Positions 1 through 6,793 of a stretch of DNA of 27,881 bases are shown here, in pieces. This DNA is from Avoscillospira sp045530865 (GTDB lineage Bacteria; Bacillota; Clostridia; Oscillospirales; Oscillospiraceae): positions 1-27,881 of the forward strand of contig JAZSCX010000093.1 in assembly GCA_045530865.1 (NCBI GenBank), read 5' to 3'. A program made the position numbers and the translations under genes. Numbering within the stretch: position 1 is the stretch's first letter; each line of letters starts with the position of its first letter. Below the pieces are notes generated by a model. That model ran no database searches, was not told the origin of the DNA, and was given only the letters and a program-made list of their open reading frames with translations.

Positions 1-14
1 CCCCGCTTTGGCTA

Positions 15-37
15 AAAACATGCCACCGGCATGTTTT
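15..37. terminator. Perfect 10-bp hairpin, probable terminator
   Basis: AAAACATGCC and GGCATGTTTT form a perfect 10-bp stem around the loop ACC. The A-rich and T-rich sides make it usable as an intrinsic terminator in either direction. It probably ends a gene lying left of the window, which cannot be seen. Confidence 0.55.
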
Positions 38-94
38 CTTAACGCGTCGTGCCCTTTACACAAGGGAGCCTTGGGTGCTGTCGCATTATTACGG

Positions 95-131
95 AAAAAA
101 TCCTCCCTATGAAAATCTCATAGGGAGGATT
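95..131 (-). terminator. Intrinsic terminator of the minus-strand exporter operon
   Basis: Read on the minus strand, AATCCTCCCTATGA and TCATAGGGAGGATT form a perfect 14-bp stem with a 5-nt loop. The stem runs directly into TTTTTT and then CCG. This is a textbook Rho-independent terminator, about 220 bp downstream of the ABC exporter stop codon. Confidence 0.85.
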
Positions 132-253
132 AACTGTTTTAGGAAGCCCTCCCCTATGTGGTGGTTCTTCGCTCCAGTTTGTTTGACCAACCAAAGAAAG
201 TGGGCCTGCGGAGCATAGGGTACTTCCAATACGGAAGATGGGTGCCTGCACAC

Positions 254-288
254 GGATTGCCACGCCTCCTGCGGAGGCTCGCAATGAC
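254..288. repeat. Dispersed palindromic (REP-like) repeat, copy 1
   Basis: The outer arms GGATTGCCACG and CTCGCAATGACA flank an inner palindrome GCCTCCTGCGGAGGC. The same arms with a different inner palindrome recur at 20665-20704, and a variant in inverse orientation lies at 20574-20606. Conserved arms around a variable hairpin in intergenic DNA are typical of REP-like elements. Related motifs GCCTGCACACGG (244-255) and GCCTGCACGCGG (304-315) bracket this copy. Confidence 0.7.
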
Positions 289-347
289 ACGATGATTACC
301 GCTGCCTGCACGCGGAAGTTACCTACGAATAGATGCGGTAAACTGCC

Positions 348-3344
348 TTACTCTGTTCTGAGGGCCACCACGGGGTCCTTTTTCGCTGCGCTTCTGGAGG
401 GGATAACACCCGCGATCAGTGTCAGCAGCACACTGATGGCCACCAGCGTCAGCGCCACGCTCCACGGCAGATGGGCATTGAGATTGCTCAGTCCGGTCAC
501 ATGGTGCAAAATGGCGTTGATGGGGATGCACAGCAGCTTGGTCACCAGCACACCCAGCGCGCCGGAGGCAAAGCCGATCATGACGGTCTCCGCGTTGAAC
601 ATATTGGAAACGTTTTTCTTGGAGGCACCGATGGCCCGGAGGATACCGATCTCCTTGGTGCGTTCCTGCACGGAAATCAGGGTGATGACGCCGATCATAA
701 TGGAGGAAACCACCAGAGAAACCGCCACAAAGGCAATGAGCACATAGGTGATGGCGTTGATGATGGTGGTGATGGAGGACATCATCAGGCCGATATAGTC
801 GGTGTAGGTGATACGGGAAAGCTCATCCTTCCCCTCGTTGTAGGCGGCGATGCAGTCCTCGATCAGATCCTTGCTTTCAAAGGAAACGGCGTACAGATTG
901 ACGGAAGCAGGGGATTCCAGATCCAGTCTGCCCAGCTTCAGAAGATTGTCCTCACAGGTGGCTTCCGAGAAGGTCAGCACCTCGTCATAATACCGGGCGC
1001 ACTGCTCCTGCGTGTAGGTTTCGGCTTCCATGGTCAGGGCTGCAGCCAGCTGCTGGGGCGGGATCTCCGCCATTTGCTGCTGGACCCCGGCGGCATACTG
1101 CATTTTCACCTGCTGCTCCACCATCTGGGTGAACATTTCTTCCATGTCCTCATCGGTCATGGCGGCCAGATAGTCGTTCAGCTCGTTTTCACTCATGCCG
1201 GTCTGGGCGGTGATGGCCTGCAGAATGGTGGCTTCCATGGTTTCCCGGGTCTGGCCTTCCATGGCCTGTGCGGTCATGGCTTCCAGCTCCTCGGGAGAGG
1301 GGATGCTCTTGATCTCCAGATACTTCTGTGCCTTTTCCTGCTCGTTGAGTTCATCAAGATAGGCGAAGAAGGCATCCGCTTTTTCTTCCTCCGTCAGATT
1401 TCCGGTGTTCTCCCGGAAGGGCAGACCGGTGAAGATGTCCTTGTGAGGACTGTCCAGCTGAGCCTGAATGGCGGCGGAGTCCCGATTCTGTTCAATGACA
1501 TATTCCGTCAGGCCAGCGGTGTAGCCAATGGTACCGGAGAGCATGGAAGCAGTGGCGTCCTCGCTGGGACGGATGATGCCGGTGACCTGCAGCTGCAGGG
1601 CGTTGTCATAGAGGTATTTCAGACCGGTCTGCGTATCCCGCAGATCCACATACAGGCCGGAGAGTTCTTCCTTGGTGTAACATGCCGCGGGCAGTACCAC
1701 CCGGAAGTCCATGGCGCAGATCTCTTCGAAGCTCCAGTGCTCCACATTGGTCTCCACGGCGGTTTTGTGGAAGGCCGCATCTGCCAGTGCGTCGATTTCT
1801 TCCTTGGATTTCAGACCCAGGGCGTACAGGGTGAGATCGTCGATTTCGTTGTTTTCGTCCACCACCAGCAGGATTTCGTCATAGTCATTGGGCCAGGAAC
1901 CGTAGATCAGCTCATACTGGTTTTCCACCAGCTGGTTGATGGGCTGGCCTTCCTTGCCGGGAAGGATCTCTTCAAACAGAGTGGAAGAAACGCCGGGGGC
2001 CATCATGGCGGACATATCCATGCCGTAGGTCTCGGACATGTTCATCATGCCGGACATATCCATGCTGAAATATTCGATCATCAGCTCCTGCATCAGAGCC
2101 TCGGTGTCGGCACGGAGAATGGTACCGTCCACATTCTCCGTAAAGACCTGCAGATCCAGATCGTAGCCGTACTGCAGACCGCTGAGAGACTGGGAAAGGA
2201 CACTGTCCGGGTTCTCCAGCTCTCCGTCCAGATAGACCTTGAAGGCCTCCAGATCGTTGTAGGTGGTCTCCATGGCGTTCAAGGCGTTGACCATATCATA
2301 GAACATGGTTTTTTGATAGACCGCGTCGTTCTCATGCTCGCCAGCGGATTTTGCCTGCTCCATAAAGGCCATCATCAGACTGCCGATGTTCAGGCTTTCC
2401 GACTGGATGGTCAGGGGATAGGAGGAGAGGGTCTCTTCCTGCACGGCGTTGATGTAGGTGGTGGTGCCTTGGGAAACGGCATAGATCAGGGCAATGCCAA
2501 TGATGCCGATGGAACCGGCAAAGGAGGTCAGGATGGTACGGCCTTTTTTGGAGATCAGATTCCGCAGAGACAGGCCAAAGGATGTGCGCAGGGACATGGA
2601 GGGTTTTTTCTCCTTGTGGGCGGTCTGCGCCTGCTCGGCCGCCTCCTCTGCCCGAAGCTCTTCCTCTGTCAGAGGATGGGAGTCGCTGATGACCTTGCCG
2701 TCCACCACCCGGACGATACGGTTGGCATAGTCCTGCGCCAGCTCCGGATTGTGGGTGACCATGATCACCAGCCGATCCCTGGCGATCTCCCGGAGAATGT
2801 CCATGACCTGTACGCTGGTCTGGGTATCCAGAGCGCCGGTGGGCTCGTCGGCAAGGATGATATCAGGATTGTTGACGATGGCGCGGGCAATGGCCACCCG
2901 CTGCATCTGACCGCCGGAGAGCTGATTGGGCTTCTTCCGCAGCTGGTCGCCCAGCCCCACCTGTTCCAGCGCTTCTTTGGCACGTTTTCTGCGTTCCTGC
3001 CGAGAAACGCCGGAGAGGGTCAGGGCCAGCTCCACGTTCTGCAGCACGGACTGATGGGGGATCAGGTTGTAGCTCTGGAACACAAAGCCAACGGAGTGGT
3101 TGCGGTAGGCGTCCCAGTCCCGATCCTTGAAGTGTTTGGTGGAGCGGCCGTTGATGATTAAATCACCGCTGGTGTACTGATCCAGACCGCCGATGATGTT
3201 CAGCATGGTGGTCTTGCCGCAACCGGAGGGGCCGAGAATGGCCACGAATTCCGAACTGCGGAACTGCAGATCAATGCCCTGCAGGGCTTCTACGGTGCCG
3301 CTGCCAGAGAGATAGTCTTTGTGAATGTTTTTCAGTTGGAGCAA
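348..3344 (-). CDS. MacB-type ABC exporter, fused ATPase and FtsX-like permease
   Basis: This 998-residue protein joins an ABC ATPase to a permease in one chain. In the ATPase (residues 1-225) the Walker A GPSGCGKT is at 38-45, the signature LSGGQ at 142-146, Walker B ending in ADEP at 165-168, and the H-loop His at 198. A first membrane helix lies near 271-290. A large extracellular insert follows, then three C-terminal helices with the FtsX motif KEIGILRAIGAS. Family knowledge points to a LolD/MacB-type mechanotransmission exporter for peptides, antibiotics or lipoproteins; the substrate is unknown. The insert is rich in methionine (residues 418-449 and again further on). The start is TTG, supported by AGAGG about 8 nt upstream. 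It is the last gene of a three-gene minus operon, 24 bp after the TRIC-like gene. Confidence 0.92.
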   Translation of the reverse strand: MLQLKNIHKDYLSGSGTVEALQGIDLQFRSSEFVAILGPSGCGKTTMLNIIGGLDQYTSGDLIINGRSTKHFKDRDWDAYRNHSVGFVFQSYNLIPHQSVLQNVELALTLSGVSRQERRKRAKEALEQVGLGDQLRKKPNQLSGGQMQRVAIARAIVNNPDIILADEPTGALDTQTSVQVMDILREIARDRLVIMVTHNPELAQDYANRIVRVVDGKVISDSHPLTEEELRAEEAAEQAQTAHKEKKPSMSLRTSFGLSLRNLISKKGRTILTSFAGSIGIIGIALIYAVSQGTTTYINAVQEETLSSYPLTIQSESLNIGSLMMAFMEQAKSAGEHENDAVYQKTMFYDMVNALNAMETTYNDLEAFKVYLDGELENPDSVLSQSLSGLQYGYDLDLQVFTENVDGTILRADTEALMQELMIEYFSMDMSGMMNMSETYGMDMSAMMAPGVSSTLFEEILPGKEGQPINQLVENQYELIYGSWPNDYDEILLVVDENNEIDDLTLYALGLKSKEEIDALADAAFHKTAVETNVEHWSFEEICAMDFRVVLPAACYTKEELSGLYVDLRDTQTGLKYLYDNALQLQVTGIIRPSEDATASMLSGTIGYTAGLTEYVIEQNRDSAAIQAQLDSPHKDIFTGLPFRENTGNLTEEEKADAFFAYLDELNEQEKAQKYLEIKSIPSPEELEAMTAQAMEGQTRETMEATILQAITAQTGMSENELNDYLAAMTDEDMEEMFTQMVEQQVKMQYAAGVQQQMAEIPPQQLAAALTMEAETYTQEQCARYYDEVLTFSEATCEDNLLKLGRLDLESPASVNLYAVSFESKDLIEDCIAAYNEGKDELSRITYTDYIGLMMSSITTIINAITYVLIAFVAVSLVVSSIMIGVITLISVQERTKEIGILRAIGASKKNVSNMFNAETVMIGFASGALGVLVTKLLCIPINAILHHVTGLSNLNAHLPWSVALTLVAISVLLTLIAGVIPSRSAAKKDPVVALRTE

Positions 3345-3368
3345 TGTGGTACCTCTTTTCTGGGGATA

Positions 3369-4010
3369 TCAGGCTTTGGGCAAATTCCAGTGGTATTTTG
3401 CCGCCAGCATTCGGAATACAAAAATAAAAGCCATGACCACCGGTGTAGCGATCAGATCGTTGACCTGCAGCCGGCTCAGGATCAGGTAGAGAAACGCACC
3501 CAGAATACAGGGCAGGGCGTAGACGTGCTTGTGCAGCACACCGGGCATCCGCACCACGAACAGATCCCGCAGGATTCCGCCACCGATGCAGGTCAGCACA
3601 CCCAAAAATACAAGGAAAAAGCCGTTGTCACCGAAGCCGGCGCCGATTCCGGCCTCCATGCCCACCACAACGAAGGCACCCAGACCAAGGGCATCGAAAA
3701 TATTGTTGAAAACGGTCAGTTTTTCTTCATACTTGGCAAAATGCTTTTTGGCAAAATGCGCCAACAGGAATACCAGTCCGGAGGTAATCACTGCTGCCAG
3801 CAGGTAGCGGTAATCCCGGAACATGACCGGCGGCAGCCGCCCGATGAGCAGATCCCGGATCACGCCGCCGCCCAGTGCGGTGGTCACCGCCAGCAGCAGC
3901 ACGCCGAAGATATCCAGCTGATATTTCAGTCCCACCAGCGTACCGGACAGGGAAAAGGCAACGGTGCCGATGATCTCCGCGATAAAAAACAGGGTCGCCG
4001 AAACGCTCAT
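3369..4010 (-). CDS. TRIC-like (UPF0126/YadS family) membrane channel
   Basis: This 213-residue, very hydrophobic protein has about seven membrane helices arranged as two homologous halves. Each half carries a GGG-x-x-RD motif: GGGVIRD at 47-53 and GGGILRD at 143-149. That pattern is diagnostic of the bacterial UPF0126 family, homologues of trimeric intracellular cation (TRIC) channels, which conduct monovalent cations. An in-frame ATG five codons upstream was rejected: the chosen ATG overlaps the upstream stop codon as ATGA, and GGGAGGA sits 6 nt before it. The overlap implies translational coupling to the Nudix-DUF523 gene. The link of ion flux to the neighbouring exporter is unknown. Confidence 0.88.
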   Translation of the reverse strand: MSVSATLFFIAEIIGTVAFSLSGTLVGLKYQLDIFGVLLLAVTTALGGGVIRDLLIGRLPPVMFRDYRYLLAAVITSGLVFLLAHFAKKHFAKYEEKLTVFNNIFDALGLGAFVVVGMEAGIGAGFGDNGFFLVFLGVLTCIGGGILRDLFVVRMPGVLHKHVYALPCILGAFLYLILSRLQVNDLIATPVVMAFIFVFRMLAAKYHWNLPKA

Positions 4011-4939
4011 AGCAGTTCCTCCCATCGGCTTTCCCCATAGACGGCAATGCCGTGCTCCGTCAGCAGCTGCGCTGTCACGCCGCTGCCTTCTTTCAGAGTG
4101 CGGGTAAAGGTGCCGTCATAAATACTGCCGTGACCACAGCTGGGACTGCGTTCCTTGAGAACAGCCTTGGTGCAGCCATAGAGCTTCGCCAGCCGCAGAG
4201 TCTCTTTCGCACCGGCGGTGTAGGCGGCGGTCACATCTGCGCCGTTTTCGGTGATGACCCGATCATCCACCCGTTCCGCAGGCGCTCTGGGAGTGGCAAG
4301 GCCGCCCAGCTGTTCCGGACACACCGGAATCAGATGATACCGCCGCATCAGTTTTTCCAAATTCTCCATGGGCTGCCGCTTGCCGTCATACCGGCAGGCC
4401 GCCCCCATGAGACAGGCAGAGATCAGCAAGGGTTCTTTTTCACCCGTAGGGCGGCCAGACCCTTGGCCGCCGCTGAGTGGCAAAGGCTTCCCATCCAGCA
4501 CCGCTTCCATGAGCCCGTCCCCATCATACACCAGCTTCAGGGAGAAAAACGGCGCATCCTCGTCCAGCAGACGCAGGAAGATCTTGTCCCCCTCCCAGAT
4601 GGGCAGCTCCAGCAGCTGTTTCTTGTCGATCCACTCCAGATTGCCTTCGTCACAGGTTTTGATCTGTCCGGTAAAGCCGTTGGCGGTGTACAGATGCATG
4701 AACTGGGGATCCTGATCCGCCACAAAAGTCACAATACCTCGGTACCGCCAGCGGGTCAGGGTCAGACCGGTTTCTTCCTTCACTTCTCGCAGCAGGCAGT
4801 CCTCCGGGCTTTCCAGCTCCTCGAATTTGCCGCCGATGCCGATCCATTTATCGTGATTGATATCGTTTTTCTTTTTGACCCGATGGAGCATCAGGTATTT
4901 GCCATCCTGCTCGATATAGCAGAGGGTGGTGTTCAGCAT
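4007..4939 (-). CDS. Nudix hydrolase fused to a DUF523 domain
   Basis: This 310-residue protein has two domains. Residues 1-135 form a Nudix hydrolase with a complete Nudix box (37-59: G37, E43, R51, E52, E55, E56, G58), so metal-dependent pyrophosphohydrolysis is expected; the sequence resembles MutT/MTH1-type 8-oxo-dGTP diphosphatases. A Gly-rich linker at 156-166 leads into a DUF523 domain (171-310) with the family motifs SACLMG, PVCPEQLGG and ERSPSCG, whose Cys residues are conserved in that family. DUF523 has no firmly established biochemical role. GGAGGTGATCC precedes the ATG. It is the first gene of the minus operon and is read from the promoter at 4957-4985. Fusion of these two domains appears uncommon to me. 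Confidence 0.88.
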   Translation of the reverse strand: MLNTTLCYIEQDGKYLMLHRVKKKNDINHDKWIGIGGKFEELESPEDCLLREVKEETGLTLTRWRYRGIVTFVADQDPQFMHLYTANGFTGQIKTCDEGNLEWIDKKQLLELPIWEGDKIFLRLLDEDAPFFSLKLVYDGDGLMEAVLDGKPLPLSGGQGSGRPTGEKEPLLISACLMGAACRYDGKRQPMENLEKLMRRYHLIPVCPEQLGGLATPRAPAERVDDRVITENGADVTAAYTAGAKETLRLAKLYGCTKAVLKERSPSCGHGSIYDGTFTRTLKEGSGVTAQLLTEHGIAVYGESRWEELL

Positions 4940-4956
4940 AGGATCACCTCCGGTTC

Positions 4957-4985
4957 ATTCTACCATGGGTATGGGAGAAAAACAA
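4957..4985 (-). promoter_or_regulatory. Sigma-A promoter of the Nudix/TRIC/ABC operon
   Basis: On the minus strand, TTGTTT (4980-4985) and TAGAAT (4957-4962) are separated by exactly 17 bp. They lie just upstream of the Nudix gene and back-to-back with the divergent GntR promoter. Confidence 0.65.
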
Positions 4986-4992
4986 TCGCAGA

Positions 4993-5020
4993 TTGACATT
5001 TCATATATTTGTATTATAAT
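4993..5020 (+). promoter_or_regulatory. Sigma-A promoter of the GntR operon
   Basis: A consensus TTGACA (4993-4998) and a consensus TATAAT (5015-5020) are separated by 16 bp, 25 bp before the GntR start codon. Both hexamers are perfect, so the unrepressed promoter should be strong. Confidence 0.85.
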
Positions 5021-5032
5021 AAATAATACAAA
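5008..5032. promoter_or_regulatory. Palindromic operator overlapping the GntR promoter
   Basis: TTTGTATTAT (5008-5017) and ATAATACAAA (5023-5032) form a perfect 10-bp inverted repeat with a 5-bp spacer. It covers the -10 box and reaches the ribosome binding site. GntR-family operators typically contain GT...AC half-sites, as here, so negative autoregulation by the following gene is the natural reading. Confidence 0.72.
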
Positions 5033-5044
5033 GGAGGTGGCGCC

Positions 5045-5413
5045 ATGCTGCTCCATCTGGATTTTACCCTGCGCGTCCCGATCTATCAGCAGATCTGCAA
5101 TGAGATCGTCCGGCGGATCGCGACGGGCGTTCTGCAGCCCGGAGAACTGCTGCCGCCCATTCGAACACTGGCGGAGGATCTGGGCGTCAATATGATGACT
5201 GTCAGCAAGGCTTATGGCCTGCTGAAGCAGGAGGGCTATATTCAAACCGACCGCCGTGCCGGCACCCGGGTCTGCACCGGTCTGCAGCAGACTTTTCCGC
5301 CGCAGCTGCGTCAGCAGCTGGAGCTGGCGATTTCGGAGGCCAGGGCCTGCGGTATGGCGCTGGATGAGATGATAAAGCTCTGCCGCTCCGTCTATGAAGG
5401 AGGTGCCGTATGA
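5045..5413 (+). CDS. GntR-family (YtrA-type) transcriptional regulator
   Basis: This 122-residue regulator consists of an N-terminal winged helix (about 10-76) with the GntR signature (PIYQQI..EIV.RIA.G.L.PGE.LPPIRTLAEDLGVN..TVSKAY..L..EGYI). A short alpha-helical tail replaces the usual ligand domain. That size and build define the YtrA subfamily, which commonly represses linked ABC transporter or membrane protein genes. AAGGAGGTGG precedes the ATG. The stop overlaps the start of the next gene as ATGA. It is divergent from the Nudix/ABC exporter operon, so it may control both directions through the palindrome at 5008-5032. Confidence 0.92.
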   Translation: MLLHLDFTLRVPIYQQICNEIVRRIATGVLQPGELLPPIRTLAEDLGVNMMTVSKAYGLLKQEGYIQTDRRAGTRVCTGLQQTFPPQLRQQLELAISEARACGMALDEMIKLCRSVYEGGAV

Positions 5414-6744
5414 ACCTGTTTCTTGTGATTTGTATGTGGATCTTTCTGCCCATCGTCTATGTGAGTATGCGCAACAACACCGTCTGCAAGAAGGGGTTGA
5501 TTCTTTCCGTCACCCTGCCGCCGGAGGGTCAGCGGGACGAAGAGGTGCAGGCCTATGTGGGAAGCTTCCGCAAGCGGCTGTTGTGGACAATGATCTGGCT
5601 GACGGCGGCATTACTGCCGTCTCTACTGCTCCCGAAGGTATCTTTGGTGATCACATGGGCCATCGTCTGGATGCTGGCGGCCATGGGGGCCATATTCTGG
5701 ATCTACGGCAAGGGCTATGAAGGCCTGAAGGCCATCAAGCGCCGCTGGGGCTGGAAAACCGGCACGCCGCAGCCCGCCATGGAGACGGCGTCTCTGAAGC
5801 TGCCGAAGCCCATCAAAACCAGATGGTTTGTACCGCCCATGATTCTTTCTGTGCTGCCGGTGATCAGTGTGCTGGCGGATGAACTGGATCCGGCGTGGGC
5901 GCTGCTCCTGACGGTCAATGCCTTTGTGTGTCTTGGAATCACCGCCGGTTCTCTGGCATTTCACGGCCTGATCTTCCGGCAGAAGCCCGATGTGGTGGAT
6001 GATAATCCGGACCGTACCGCAGCTTTGACCCGGGTGCGCCGGTACAACTGGACAAAAACATGGCTTCTGATGGCGTGGATCACCGGGCTTTACTCGGTTG
6101 CCGTGTGGATCGGGCAGGGAAAGGGCTATTTTGCCATCACTATGCTTTATACCGCCGCCATTGTGGCAGTGGCCCTTGCCACGGAATTTGCTGTACGACG
6201 GGCACAGCACCGGCTCAACGGAGACACGCCGCCGGTGGTGGACGAGGACGACTACTGGATCTGGGGACAGTTTTATTACAATCCCCATGATAAAAAGGCC
6301 TTCATCAACGAGCGGGTGGGCATGGGAATGTCCATGAACTATGCCACGCCCGTGGGAAAGGGCATGGCGGTGTTTACGGTGGTGGTACTGCTGGCACTGC
6401 TGCCTCTGTGCGGCTGGATGATATCCGAAGAAATGACCGCCACGGAGCTGACGGTTTCTTCGGATAGCATCGTGGCGCGGCACGGAAGCACGGTCTATGA
6501 GATCCCGCTGGATGAGGTTCTGGAAGCGGAGCTGCTGGACGAACTGCCGCCCAGCTCCCGGATGTGGGGCACCGGCATGGAGCAGATTCTGAAGGGCCAG
6601 TTCTCCGTGGAGGGCTATGGCACGGCAAAATTCTGCCTGAACCCGCAGCAGCCGCCGTTTCTGACGATCAAAACCGCCGATGAAACCTATTTCTTCAGCG
6701 GTGAAGAAGCGGAAGCTATTTTTTCGGAGCTTCATAAACATTAG
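5410..6744 (+). CDS. DUF5808/DUF1648-like integral membrane protein
   Basis: This 444-residue polytopic membrane protein has about six to eight predicted helices, beginning with an N-terminal helix at 3-20. The hydrophilic stretch around residues 277-310 (DDYWIWGQFYYNPHDKKAF and the following R-V-G-M-G) resembles the DUF5808 motif W-G-x-F-Y-x-N-P, a domain often found C-terminal to DUF1648 in membrane proteins next to YtrA-like regulators. The last 90 residues are soluble and resemble a small PH-like domain. Function is unknown. The ATGA overlap with the GntR gene shows co-transcription and coupled translation; the pair is probably a self-contained cell-envelope response unit. Confidence 0.8.
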   Translation: MNLFLVICMWIFLPIVYVSMRNNTVCKKGLILSVTLPPEGQRDEEVQAYVGSFRKRLLWTMIWLTAALLPSLLLPKVSLVITWAIVWMLAAMGAIFWIYGKGYEGLKAIKRRWGWKTGTPQPAMETASLKLPKPIKTRWFVPPMILSVLPVISVLADELDPAWALLLTVNAFVCLGITAGSLAFHGLIFRQKPDVVDDNPDRTAALTRVRRYNWTKTWLLMAWITGLYSVAVWIGQGKGYFAITMLYTAAIVAVALATEFAVRRAQHRLNGDTPPVVDEDDYWIWGQFYYNPHDKKAFINERVGMGMSMNYATPVGKGMAVFTVVVLLALLPLCGWMISEEMTATELTVSSDSIVARHGSTVYEIPLDEVLEAELLDELPPSSRMWGTGMEQILKGQFSVEGYGTAKFCLNPQQPPFLTIKTADETYFFSGEEAEAIFSELHKH

Positions 6745-6749
6745 TTTTT

Positions 6750-6788
6750 GCCTGCACACGGGCGGTTATGAACCGCCCGTGTGCAGGC
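6750..6788. terminator. 18-bp perfect hairpin between convergent genes
   Basis: A perfect 18-bp inverted repeat (GCCTGCACACGGGCGGTT and its complement) with loop ATG fills the 49-bp gap between the convergent DUF5808-like and MocR genes. No good U-tract follows on either strand, so it may be a bidirectional terminator or a REP-like element rather than a canonical terminator. Its outer part GCCTGCACACGG also occurs at 244-255. Confidence 0.6.
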
Positions 6789-6793
6789 ATTGA

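Larger units (their letters stand above)
38..347. other. Intergenic region without a convincing gene
   Basis: This gap of about 310 bases downstream of the ABC exporter gene holds the exporter's terminator (95-131) and one copy of a dispersed palindromic repeat (254-288). The open frames crossing it have no ribosome binding site and run across the hairpins, so I do not call a gene. Confidence 0.6.

Noticed and set aside
471..3161. 896-codon open frame on the plus strand opposite the ABC exporter gene
   Set aside because: It is the antisense shadow of a clear ABC exporter. Its product is a His/Gly/Gln-rich, low-complexity chain with no domain and no ribosome binding site.
5623..6759. 378-codon minus-strand open frame opposite the DUF5808-like gene
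   Set aside because: It would run through the convergent hairpin and has a composition (His, Arg, Gln-rich) typical of antisense frames.
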